Virus record (IMG/VR): IMGVR_UViG_3300029999_000505 | Span: 1 to 58,997 of that record | Reading direction: 5' to 3' (one strand) | Source of the DNA: a virus | Length of the DNA stretch: 58,997 bases | In this document: piece by piece, positions 1 through 7,424 of the stretch | Layout of the letters: every line of letters begins with the position of its first letter | Position numbering within the stretch: the stretch's first letter is position 1 | Program-made: the position numbers and the translations under genes | Notes under the pieces: model-generated | What the model saw: only the letters and a program-made list of their open reading frames with translations | Told to the model about the DNA's origin: nothing | Database searches by the model: none

Positions 1-159
1 TCAGTGGCTCTGGTGCTCTTCGGGATCGTGGCTGCGCTCGTGTCCATGTGGTGCTCGCTTGCTTGTATGGCTGCGCGCTGGTTCTTTGGTGCCCTCACAA
101 GAAACTGACTCGCTCGAACTCACTGGTACTCCCGTCAGATTTGGCTCGCTCTCCTTCAT
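1..159 (-). CDS. Possible 52-residue ORF inside repeat array A
   Basis: An open frame from ATG at 159 to TGA at 3-1. The start follows GGAGAGCACCC, a usable ribosome binding site. If the molecule is circular, the TGA is directly followed by the ATG of the gene starting at 58997. The protein is rich in Ser, Glu, Pro and His and resembles no family I know. The whole frame lies in an array of short DNA repeats, and arrays elsewhere in the window read in similar frames carry stop codons. It may be a by-product of the array rather than a gene. Confidence 0.3.
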   Translation of the reverse strand: MKESEPNLTGVPVSSSESVSCEGTKEPARSHTSKRAPHGHERSHDPEEHQSH

Positions 160-167
160 GGGTGCTC
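11..167 (-). repeat. Array A: about 9 TGG...CTC units, ~18.6-bp period
   Basis: On the plus strand, units begin near 11, 29, 49, 68, 87, 106, 124, 142 and 159. They alternate loosely between a short form (TGGTGCTC) and a longer form (TGGCTGCGCTC or TGGCTCGCTC), separated by 8-11 nt of unrelated sequence. All units point the same way; in the transcribed (minus) sense they read GAGCACCA or GAGCGCAGCCA. The array fills the gap after the HNH gene at 181-708 and, if the genome is circular, precedes the gene at 58059-58997. Function unknown. Confidence 0.8.
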
Positions 168-180
168 TCCGCCATGCTGG

Positions 181-708
181 CTAAAAAAAGTCCATTTCTC
201 GCGTCGTCGGAACTGGCGGCGCGCGCAACTGCTTTACTGCTCCCTTCGGCTCGTCGGGAAAGTGCCTGTTCTTGATCCCCATGGCGCCGGCGCGCAGCCG
301 CTTTGTGACGTTGGCCGCGCCCACCCGTGAGAGCTTCTCTTCGACGAACTTCATTAGCGCGATAAAGTCATGCGGCGGCATCGCATCTTTCATTTTGTTG
401 CAGTCCGCGCAGCTAACGACGAGGTTGTCCAGATCGGCGCTGCCGCCCAGATCCAACGGGTTATAGTGATCGGGCTCGAAGCTGATGACATCTACTGGGC
501 GCGGGCAGTAGTGGCAACGCACGGTTCCCAGGCCCACCTTCTCCATCGCCCAGGCGCGGAACTCTGCCAGGCTAAACGGGAGCTCGCGCCCAGGTCTGCG
601 CAGCTTGCCGGCGCGCTTGCCAGTCTTCCAATACTTCGGCTTTAGGCGCGCGGCCATCGAGCGGCGCTTGGTCGCGGTTATCTCGTCGAAATCGTGTTTG
701 GAGATCAT
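181..708 (-). CDS. HNH endonuclease family protein
   Basis: 175 residues. The centre carries a treble-clef HNH signature: C65-x2-C68, then D80-H81, N95, and C100-x2-C103-N104-K105. HNH nucleases bind a divalent metal at the DH...N...H/N site and nick or cut DNA; the two CxxC pairs hold structural zinc. The N-terminus is basic (several K/R before residue 40) and could bind DNA. The ATG overlaps the TGA of the small upstream reading frame (ATGA), so the two are translationally coupled. In a replication operon it could act in recombination or packaging, or be a homing-type nuclease; the sequence does not decide. Confidence 0.85.
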   Translation of the reverse strand: MISKHDFDEITATKRRSMAARLKPKYWKTGKRAGKLRRPGRELPFSLAEFRAWAMEKVGLGTVRCHYCPRPVDVISFEPDHYNPLDLGGSADLDNLVVSCADCNKMKDAMPPHDFIALMKFVEEKLSRVGAANVTKRLRAGAMGIKNRHFPDEPKGAVKQLRAPPVPTTREMDFF

Positions 709-849
709 ACGGCGTCGTCTGTTGGCTCAGGCTCAGTCCACTTGGCGATCTCTTCAATGCGTTTGCTGCGCTCTTGTGCCTCTGGGCTGCTTAGCTTGCG
801 GTCCATCGCGTCTAAGTTGCCCGAAATGAGGCTCGGGATGGGGTCTCAT
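705..849 (-). pseudogene. Small gene split by a 1-nt frameshift (or 33-aa ORF from 806)
   Basis: Reading from ATG at 849 and skipping one C in a CCCC run (840-843, GGGG on the plus strand) gives a 47-residue protein. It ends in a TGA that overlaps the ATG of the HNH gene as ATGA. The span is 145 nt, one more than a multiple of three. Without the frame change only a 33-residue ORF from the internal ATG at 806 remains. The C-terminal half (SPEAQERSKRIEEIAKW) looks like an ordinary helical protein. No family recognised. Sequencing error, real mutation, or start at 806 are all possible. Confidence 0.4.
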
Positions 850-869
850 TTCGCGCAGCTTCTCCCAAT

Positions 870-2249
870 TTAGTAAAACTCCGGATCCCGCTCCTGCTGG
901 AGCGAATACTGCTGTGGGCCCTGCGGAACCTTCACGGCTCCGCCCGATTCAAACATCAAGCTCGTTGTGTAATGAACGGCCAGCTTGCCGGTTTCGCCGT
1001 TGCGCTGCTTGGCGATCACCATGTGACCGTCAGGCAGAATCTTTTCGCTGTTGTCATCGATCTCGCGATGAATCAACACGACCGTGGAGGCTTCGTACTG
1101 GATGTCTCCGGACTGGCGAAGGTCAGCGAGCGTCGGCATCATGTTGCGGCCGCGCCCTGTCTTCTCGGTCAACGAGCTGAGCACCAGCACGGCCAGGTGG
1201 TCTTCTTTGGCCAGGTTCGCCATCTTCACGCAGCCATCTGTAACAGCGACGTTGCGACTGTCGACGGCGCCGAAGTTCATCTTCTGCAGATAGTCCACGC
1301 CGACGAACCGGGTGCCGTTCTTCCGCTTGGAGATGCGTGCCCTCGAGCAGATCTGCGGCGCCGTGAGGTTCGTGTCGTCGTCAATGATGAGCGGGAAGCG
1401 TGACACCTGCTCCTCTGCTGCCCGCAGGATGGCTAGCTCCGACGATGGGAGCAGTCGCGGAGTGCGGAGCCATCCAAAGCGCAACGACGCCACACCGGCC
1501 CACAGACGACGCAACATCTGCTCCTTGGTCATCTCCAGCGCGAAGCAGTGTGCCGGCACCTTGTCGAGCCCGAGGCGAATCAAGGTTTGCACAAGCGCCG
1601 ATGATTTCCCCTGCCCAGGGCGGCCGCCCAGGACCGCGAGTTCCCCCTCGACCCACCCGCCGATGTGGCTGTCGAGCGAGTGCAGGCCTGTGGGCAGTCC
1701 AAGAAACGGGCGCTCGTCCTCACGCTCCTGGAGTAGCTTTGCGAACTCACGCTGTGACGTTTGCGCGAGCGGTTCAATGTCCGCAGTGGTGTCCGCGCTG
1801 ATATGCATCAGCCTGGTGTCCGTGTCGGTCAGCAGGGACTCTACGGTGACGCTTTGCTCCTCCGCCATCGCGATAGCGGAATAGCAGACGGTGATCAGCG
1901 CCCTGGCCTGTGCCTTTTCCTTGACGATGCGCACGTACTCTTCAATCGACGGACGCCGCGGCAGGCATTCGGTCAGCGAGAACAGGTACGGCCTGCCGCC
2001 AACCGCGTCAACCTCCTGGTGGCTTTGCAGGGCGTCTGTGAGCGTCACGATGTCTATCGCACGGCCGTCAGCAGCAAGCTCAGCCATGCGCGCAAAAATG
2101 CGCTTGTGTGAGTCTAGATAGAAATCGTTATAGGAAATCTGGTCAGCCTGATTATAGGCGCTGACCCCGTCGAGCAGAACGGCGCCGAGGATGGACTTCT
2201 CCGCTTCGATACTTGCGGGACGGCTGCGCTCGAAGGCCTGCTCGTTCAT
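870..2249 (-). CDS. dnaB: Replicative DNA helicase, DnaB-like
   Basis: 459 residues, the usual DnaB size. Residues about 10-130 match the N-terminal helical domain (ASIEAEKSILGAVLLDG opening). The RecA-like C-terminal domain has Walker A GGRPGQGKS at 208-216, a Walker B-like FVGVDYLQ near 320, and the DLRQSGDIQYEA helicase motif. The usual SQLNR segment is altered to SSLTEKTG. It should unwind the fork 5'-3' as a hexameric ring on the lagging strand. It starts inside the stop of the upstream small gene (ATGA) and lies two genes downstream of the initiator/loader candidate. No phage polymerase is evident, so host replication proteins are probably recruited. Confidence 0.93.
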   Translation of the reverse strand: MNEQAFERSRPASIEAEKSILGAVLLDGVSAYNQADQISYNDFYLDSHKRIFARMAELAADGRAIDIVTLTDALQSHQEVDAVGGRPYLFSLTECLPRRPSIEEYVRIVKEKAQARALITVCYSAIAMAEEQSVTVESLLTDTDTRLMHISADTTADIEPLAQTSQREFAKLLQEREDERPFLGLPTGLHSLDSHIGGWVEGELAVLGGRPGQGKSSALVQTLIRLGLDKVPAHCFALEMTKEQMLRRLWAGVASLRFGWLRTPRLLPSSELAILRAAEEQVSRFPLIIDDDTNLTAPQICSRARISKRKNGTRFVGVDYLQKMNFGAVDSRNVAVTDGCVKMANLAKEDHLAVLVLSSLTEKTGRGRNMMPTLADLRQSGDIQYEASTVVLIHREIDDNSEKILPDGHMVIAKQRNGETGKLAVHYTTSLMFESGGAVKVPQGPQQYSLQQERDPEFY

Positions 2250-2530
2250 CGGGAAGCCGCCAGTACAGCGAGAGCCACGGCCAGGGCTTCATTCCAGTTC
2301 GGCCCCGTGTATTTGCACCCGTGAACGCGAGCGATGGCAAAGACAGCGTTCAGCGACTCGCTTGCGTCAATCGCCATAAGCTTTGCTGTCAGACTGTCCA
2401 GCGCTATACGCAGCGCGTCCCGCTGGTCTTCGATTGCGAATGGATCTTTACCATGTGTGCCCCCGCACACGCTGCATTGATCGAAGTCACTGCGGTAGAC
2501 GAATTCGTGATGTGTATCAGTGGCGTTCAT
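2246..2530 (-). CDS. Small CxxC protein, paralogue of its upstream neighbour
   Basis: 94 residues. The N-terminus (MNATDTHHEF) is followed by one CSVC pair at about residues 19-22. The C-terminal third, GCKYTGPNWNEALAVALA, closely matches the out-of-frame end of the adjacent gene at 2527-2920, so the two arose by tandem duplication. The start overlaps the true stop of that gene and its own stop overlaps the helicase start (both ATGA), placing it firmly in the replication operon. Function unknown; one CxxC pair suggests metal binding through a dimer or a partner. Confidence 0.75.
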   Translation of the reverse strand: MNATDTHHEFVYRSDFDQCSVCGGTHGKDPFAIEDQRDALRIALDSLTAKLMAIDASESLNAVFAIARVHGCKYTGPNWNEALAVALAVLAASR

Positions 2531-2920
2531 CGCGTCGCGGCCTCCAGATCCAGTGCCTTAAGCACGGCGTTTGCGGATGCAATATCGTCTTTCCAGTTCG
2601 GGCCGGTGTAGACGCATCCGTGAATGTTTGCGGTTTATAAAGACCTCGGCAAGTGAGTCGCATGCGTCAATCGCTTTGAGTTTGTCAGTGAGCGTCCGCA
2701 GGGCTGTCGCGACGTTGTATAGCTGCTCGGCTAGGCGGTCTCTCTTCGCAATGAGTTCGGCAGGGCCCTCGATCTCCGCGTGTCGCCCGCATAATTCATA
2801 CTCCCGCTGTGACAGATGGACATAGCGTCTGACGCCTTGACCCTTTACTTCAGCGCCGCAGTGCCTGCAGCGGTCAACCTGTGCCGGTACCGGCTGGTCG
2901 ATCAACGGTGTGGCGTTCAT
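2527..2920 (-). pseudogene. Frameshifted paralogue of the 2246-2530 gene
   Basis: From ATG 2920 the open frame runs 120 residues to 2558, but its last 30 residues are basic and out of character. One extra C near AACCGC (about 2630) separates it from a second frame encoding HGCVYTGPNW and ending in TGA at 2529-2527, overlapping the next ATG. That tail aligns residue for residue with the neighbour's HGCKYTGPNW. The span (394 nt) is one more than a multiple of three. The N-terminal CRHC motif matches the neighbour's CSVC. A real insertion, an assembly error, or a +1 frameshift would all fit. Confidence 0.7.
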
Positions 2921-3849
2921 CGCGTGCCCTCCACGTCTGTGAGCAGTACGTGAACCGGCTTTGGTTTGCTTGCCTGGTCGTAGTTGCCGTTGAGGATGTT
3001 GCCGACGTTCTCCTGGTTCCTGATCAGGAAATCAAAGTTCGCCTTCCATCGTCGGTCGTTGTCACCCATGCAGAAAGGGCTCTTATGGATCTTGTCAAGC
3101 ACGGCTTTGAATCGCGCAGGTGTTAAACCCTCGCTGATCCTCGACCGCAGCTTGTCTGCGCGTGCTGGGCTCAGCGGTAGCTCAACTGCTGGTAGGGCGC
3201 CTCGGACCTTGTTCCAGAAAGCTGCATACTCTGTCGGCGTCCTGTTCTTCGTTGGGGGCGTTAGCTGGAACAGGGCGGGGTCGGCGGCGCCAGCCGTCGA
3301 CACTCTCTCGGTCTTAGAATGCTTTTTCCTTAGAACAGGCTCCGGCTCAGGCTCAGGCTCAGGAGCAGGCTCTGGATCAGGAGCAGGAGCAGGAAGTGGC
3401 TTGTCCGGGCTTTCTGTGCGCACGGCGTGCCCGTTCTTTTCGTGGGCTTCTGGATATTTTGCCTTCAGCCTCTGGCGTTCTGGGTCTGAGAGCCTCCGCA
3501 TACGGGTTGGCTCTCCGTTTGCGTACCGTTCCCCACCTCGCGAAAGCTTGTTATCTGTGGCGTCATCGCTGTGGATGTGCCAGTCGTGGATGATCAGCCG
3601 ATGTGTGGGATCGGGCTCAAGCAACCCAGCGGCCAGCAGCGCCTCTACCATTGCTGCTGGGTCGCCGTCATAGAACATTTCCATCGCGATATCCTCATTG
3701 CTTAACCGTCCGATTGCACCGCTGGGCGCTTGCTCGGCAGTCACATGCCACAACGACTCAGCAACACCTAGAGCGAAGCATGGGCTGATCTGCAGCAGCG
3801 TCGCCAGCCGCCTCACCTTGCGGTGCGTGAGTGTTCCTCGCAGCGCCAA
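2917..3849 (-). CDS. Phage replication initiator / helicase loader-like protein
   Basis: 310 residues from a TTG start right after the stop of the ATPase gene (TGATTG). The N-terminus (MALRGTLTHRKVRRLATLLQ) and the following ~100 residues resemble the winged-helix DNA-binding head of phage O/DnaD-type replication proteins. A Pro-Glu repeat linker covers about residues 150-172. The C-terminal part (SPFCMGDNDRRWKANFDFLI) is the typical tail of such proteins, which bind the origin and load DnaB. Its place two small genes upstream of the DnaB-like gene supports this. The linker is encoded by a hexanucleotide repeat. Confidence 0.75.
   Translation of the reverse strand: MALRGTLTHRKVRRLATLLQISPCFALGVAESLWHVTAEQAPSGAIGRLSNEDIAMEMFYDGDPAAMVEALLAAGLLEPDPTHRLIIHDWHIHSDDATDNKLSRGGERYANGEPTRMRRLSDPERQRLKAKYPEAHEKNGHAVRTESPDKPLPAPAPDPEPAPEPEPEPEPVLRKKHSKTERVSTAGAADPALFQLTPPTKNRTPTEYAAFWNKVRGALPAVELPLSPARADKLRSRISEGLTPARFKAVLDKIHKSPFCMGDNDRRWKANFDFLIRNQENVGNILNGNYDQASKPKPVHVLLTDVEGTR
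3336..3393 (-). repeat. GGCTCA hexanucleotide repeat in the initiator gene
   Basis: About nine imperfect copies of GGCTCA/GGAGCA lie in frame within the replication initiator gene and encode a Pro-Glu linker. Repeats in the middle of an initiator gene recall lambda O, where the origin iterons lie inside the coding sequence. Here the repeat could equally be only a flexible protein linker. Confidence 0.6.
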
Positions 3850-5736
3850 TCAAGCACCCGCTGTCGTGAGTGCGGTTGTGGCGTCGAGTTCCGTAGCCGT
3901 GATGCCTTCTGCTTTCGAAAAGGTGTAAAAAGCTGTGCCCTGGGCTTCGAAGGTGCCGGCGATTCCGGTAGACGTCAGAATGGCCTGGTCAAGGTCCGAC
4001 GCAAGAAGCCCCTGGGCGAAGCTCCACTTGTCTTGTTTGTCGAGAATCTCAGCCGCGTCTGCGATGACAAACTTCAGCCCGGTCCACATTGCGATTGCAA
4101 TCGAGAACGCTACGCCGAGTCTGTAGCTCTCCGACTCGCTAAGCTGGCTTGGCATGAGAACGATGTGTGGGGCGTCCGTCTCGGTGATGCGCAGCTGATA
4201 CGGCTCAATCGTGAAGGCAAGCGCGTAGCCCCACCACGCAAGCACGGCGTTGACCCTTTCCGTGAAGAGGTCCAATCGCTCTGCGATGAGCTTCGCCTTG
4301 ATACCGTTCTGTCCGAAGTAGTCCAACAGCTTCTCAAGCTCGGCCAGGCGTGTTTCAGCAACACCGCGTTCTTCAAGCTGCTTCGTGTAGACTCGCTGGG
4401 CTTCTTCAAGCTCGACGATCTTTACCAGCACCTCCAGCCCGCGAACTACCCTAGCCTTCAGCGCTTCCAGGTCCGCGTGCAAGGCCTCGAGGGTTTCTGG
4501 AAAATCCGGTGGCTGCTGTTCTGGCCCTTCAAACAGGTTGCTGTGCTGTTGGCGTAGATTGGTAAGAGACGTGGTTACGGCATCCTGCCGTTCTCGCTCG
4601 GTCGTGTCCGCTGCAAGCTGGGCAATGGCCCCAGCACTATCGCCGCCTTCCGCGAGTTCCTTTTCTAAGCGATGGACGGCAGCGTGCGCATCATTGAGCC
4701 GTGTCATGTACGGCGCATACATTGCCTTTCGGGACTCCTCAGTAATAAGCGATTTGCAGGTTGGACAAACGCCCTGCTCGTCATGCTTGCTGAGCTTTTC
4801 GATGGTGGCTTCGATGCTCGCTTGCTCGGCGCGCTCTGTGACCAGCAATGCGCGAATCTCCGCGTGTCGCGCCTGTAGCTTCGCGGAGGCCTCCAGCTTC
4901 TTACGGGCGGCCGCGGTCAGAAGGTGTGGGAAGGCCGCCACCAGTCCGGCTAGGCGGTCGATTTCCAACTGACTACGCTGTTGCTGTTCCTTTTGTTGCT
5001 GGGCGCCGGCTGCGCGGGTCGATAGAAGTGTGATTTTGCGGTTCACTTCCGCCTGCTGTGTCTGTATCTCCGTGAGCTTTGCTTTCACGGTGTCCCGACT
5101 TCCGGTCAACGGCTCGGGTTCAACAATGGACTTGAGATCACGCAGCTTGCGGTTAACCTCGGTTCTGGCCATCGTGATCGACTTGTGTGTCGCTTCGATA
5201 GTGGCGAAGAGCGAAGGCTTTTCGATCACAGCAAGGTGGTTTGCTTCGAGCCAGGTCACGACGTCCTTATCCAGCTCGAGCTTCTCCGGAAGGAGCACAC
5301 GCGCCAGCAGTGACGCCTGCTCGTGCTCATTCATCCTGATGAATCGCCACGCATTCAGTGTGGCGTTGATAACGTCCGGGGCGGCAATCTTCTCCACAAG
5401 CCACTCCTGGGCCTGCTTTCCCAGGATTGTGTGGCCCTTGGTTTGTACTTTGAAGTTGCGGCCGGTCGTGCGATCGAGTGTGAGCGTAATGACAACGTCG
5501 TCGGAGCACTCAAGGGCAATAAGGGCGGTCTGCGCACCTTGCTCGATGAGCTTTTCAAATCCCTTGCCAGCCTCGTCGGTTACAGCGCAGCGCCCAGATA
5601 GCGCCATCTCGACGGCCAAGGCTAGCCCGCTTTTTCCACTTTTGTTGAGACCTCGGATGAAGTTGATTCGCTCCAGTGCCAGCGTCGTGTGACGGTGGCT
5701 GCGAAAGTGTTTGAGTTTAACTCTGTCTATGCGCAT
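3850..5736 (-). CDS. Rad50/SbcC-like zinc-hook ATPase
   Basis: 628 residues. The start MRIDRVKLKHFRSH and Walker A GLNKSGKSG (29-37) are typical of SMC/RecF/Rad50 ATPase heads. Residues about 180-480 are heptad-rich coiled coil with a zinc-hook CPTC at 324-327. The C-terminal half-head has a signature-like SQLSESESYRLG and a Walker B-like FVIADAAEILD. Such proteins dimerise through the hook and hold DNA ends, usually with an SbcD/Mre11 nuclease; no SbcD-like gene is seen. The adjacent Cas4-like nuclease is the obvious partner candidate. It is about half the length of bacterial SbcC. Preceded by AAGGAAAGCAACG before the ATG. Confidence 0.85.
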   Translation of the reverse strand: MRIDRVKLKHFRSHRHTTLALERINFIRGLNKSGKSGLALAVEMALSGRCAVTDEAGKGFEKLIEQGAQTALIALECSDDVVITLTLDRTTGRNFKVQTKGHTILGKQAQEWLVEKIAAPDVINATLNAWRFIRMNEHEQASLLARVLLPEKLELDKDVVTWLEANHLAVIEKPSLFATIEATHKSITMARTEVNRKLRDLKSIVEPEPLTGSRDTVKAKLTEIQTQQAEVNRKITLLSTRAAGAQQQKEQQQRSQLEIDRLAGLVAAFPHLLTAAARKKLEASAKLQARHAEIRALLVTERAEQASIEATIEKLSKHDEQGVCPTCKSLITEESRKAMYAPYMTRLNDAHAAVHRLEKELAEGGDSAGAIAQLAADTTERERQDAVTTSLTNLRQQHSNLFEGPEQQPPDFPETLEALHADLEALKARVVRGLEVLVKIVELEEAQRVYTKQLEERGVAETRLAELEKLLDYFGQNGIKAKLIAERLDLFTERVNAVLAWWGYALAFTIEPYQLRITETDAPHIVLMPSQLSESESYRLGVAFSIAIAMWTGLKFVIADAAEILDKQDKWSFAQGLLASDLDQAILTSTGIAGTFEAQGTAFYTFSKAEGITATELDATTALTTAGA

Positions 5737-5762
5737 CGTTGCTTTCCTTCACTCCTAATCTT

Positions 5763-5826
5763 TGGTGCTCTCCAGGATCATGGTTCACTCGTGCAGGTTT
5801 GGTGCTCCCTGCCTTCATGGTTCTTC
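5763..5826 (-). repeat. Array D: 4 TGG...CTC units, 18-19 bp period
   Basis: Plus-strand units begin at 5763 (TGGTGCTC), 5781 (TGGTTCACTC), 5800 (TGGTGCTC) and 5818 (TGGTTCTTC). The last unit reaches into the 3' end of the nuclease gene. A weaker unit near 5745 coincides with the ribosome binding region of the ATPase gene. Orientation is the same as in the other arrays. Confidence 0.75.
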
Positions 5827-6981
5827 ATCGGGATGTTCGGGGTTAATTCTGCTTATTTTGAAGCTGGTGATCTCCTTCACGGTCTCGATGTCTGTCAGCG
5901 CCTGGTCAAGGAGCACCCGCTTCTTTGCGCTGCGCAGGCTTGCGAGTGAAGTCTTGGAGACATTCAGCTTCGGGGTTAGATCCTCGCCCGATTCATCCGC
6001 GTGTTGCTCGATCACTTTGAGCGTGGGCATCAGCGGCAGGGTGCGCTTCTCTCCCGGCACGAAGCGGGCCTCGTATAACTTGCCGTTGCCGTCCTCCGTC
6101 TGAATGCTTGCAAAGCGAACAGCGGTGCGAAGGATCTCGTTGCTTGACTTTATCGCAGCACGAAGATAGATCACATATCGGAGTCGTTCTGGACCCGTCA
6201 TTGTTGCATATGGATTCCAGTCATTTACCTGGCATCGTGCGGTCCGCAGCAGTGGGCAATACTCGCACGCTTTCCCTGGGATTGCCTGCGCGAGGCCTTG
6301 AATCTGGTGGATCTGGCGTTGCCGTGCTCTCGCATCACTCAACACCTTCTCAAGCAGCGGCACCTGATCTCGAGTCCACACGACATCGCGGGTCCTGCCG
6401 TAGCGCATGAACACAAGCACGAACCGAACGGTTTTCAGATTTAGATTGTGACGGAAGAGAAGAAGTGGATAGAGCTTAGCTTGGAAGGTTTCGGGATTGA
6501 TCATCTCGAAGTAATTTTTGTAATCCCAGATGGTCGCGTCTTCCATCGTTTCCATCGTCACCAGGTCCGGGGTGCCGGCTGCGTCTGGATCGTAAAAGCG
6601 CAACTCCGTTGTGAGGATCGTCTTCGGATTAAACTTCATGGAGCCTATGAAACCGTTCAAGATCTCCTGGGCTTCCTCTGTGAAGGTTGGTAGCAAGCTT
6701 TTGAAGAAGTTCCAATCTTCCTGCTGCTGTGTGTCACGGAGGTGGGCCACGTAGAGCGACATGCAGTGATGCCCCTCTTGTCCGAGGGAGCTGTACTCGT
6801 TGGGCGGTGAGTGGATGCCTGCAACGTATTGCGCCTGGTAGGAGGCTGGGCACGCCATCGACTCATACATCGACTGACTAAGTGGTGGCGGCTCCGCCTT
6901 CGGCGCTACGGTGACCTGCTCTATGGTCAAAGGCGTTGTGCTGCTGATGAGCGTGGCCTTCTGTGAATCAATGGTGTTCAT
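5815..6981 (-). CDS. Cas4/RecB-like PD-(D/E)XK nuclease with Fe-S cysteines
   Basis: 388 residues from ATG 6981, chosen because it overlaps the upstream stop (ATGA). The nuclease core has H71, E126, GTPDL (D139) and IWDYKNY (D153, K155). Four cysteines are arranged as in Cas4/AddB: C44 near the N-terminus, then C239-x2-C242-x7-C250, suggesting a 4Fe-4S cluster. Such enzymes resect duplex ends to give single strands for recombination. It lies between a conserved putative recombination protein and the Rad50-like ATPase, so end processing for phage recombination or replication is the likely role. Confidence 0.85.
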   Translation of the reverse strand: MNTIDSQKATLISSTTPLTIEQVTVAPKAEPPPLSQSMYESMACPASYQAQYVAGIHSPPNEYSSLGQEGHHCMSLYVAHLRDTQQQEDWNFFKSLLPTFTEEAQEILNGFIGSMKFNPKTILTTELRFYDPDAAGTPDLVTMETMEDATIWDYKNYFEMINPETFQAKLYPLLLFRHNLNLKTVRFVLVFMRYGRTRDVVWTRDQVPLLEKVLSDARARQRQIHQIQGLAQAIPGKACEYCPLLRTARCQVNDWNPYATMTGPERLRYVIYLRAAIKSSNEILRTAVRFASIQTEDGNGKLYEARFVPGEKRTLPLMPTLKVIEQHADESGEDLTPKLNVSKTSLASLRSAKKRVLLDQALTDIETVKEITSFKISRINPEHPDEEP

Positions 6982-7421
6982 GCGAGCAGTCTCCTGGTGT
7001 CTGTAATCGTCATTAGATCCGGCATGCGTGGAATGACGTGATCGGCCAACGTGCGTCCATCTTTGAGAACGACGTAAGGCATCACGACAGTGCGGATGTC
7101 GATGACTCCTGAGTCGGCTGCCTCGAAGAGGGCCTTTAGGTGCCAGTACAGAACGCGCCACACGCGGCGGTTCTCTTGATCGATGGCTGTCGCAAGGCCG
7201 TTCTGCGTGCGCAGGTAGCCGTTGCGGTCTTTCGTGACGTTCTTGCAGATTGCCATTACGCGGATGTGGAACAGAACATTCTCGACCATGATCTTGGCCT
7301 CGAAGCCCTCACGGGGCGGCTCAGAGACCAGCATCAGACCTGTACCGCGGTGGCCATAGATCAGCTTTCGAATGGCATCCTGCGACTTCGAAACTCCAAC
7401 TTCTGTTTTGTCGTAAGCCAT
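6978..7421 (-). CDS. Conserved hypothetical protein of the recombination module
   Basis: 147 residues, soluble, no signal or membrane segment. Mixed alpha/beta pattern with a hydrophobic strand (KIMVENVLFHIRVMAI) and an ARG-rich centre. No catalytic motif recognised. It starts 3 nt after the stop of the gene at 7425-8621 and overlaps the nuclease start as ATGA, so it is co-translated with both. A small accessory of the nuclease or annealing protein is an inference from position only. Confidence 0.7.
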   Translation of the reverse strand: MAYDKTEVGVSKSQDAIRKLIYGHRGTGLMLVSEPPREGFEAKIMVENVLFHIRVMAICKNVTKDRNGYLRTQNGLATAIDQENRRVWRVLYWHLKALFEAADSGVIDIRTVVMPYVVLKDGRTLADHVIPRMPDLMTITDTRRLLA

Positions 7422-7424
7422 TTG

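Noticed and set aside
1312-1884. 190-residue plus-strand ORF
   Set aside because: Antisense shadow of the helicase gene with arginine/serine-rich, low-quality composition.
2971-3673. Long plus-strand ORF with Gly-Ser repeats opposite the initiator gene
   Set aside because: It is the antisense shadow of the Pro-Glu linker codons; no ribosome binding site and no coupling.
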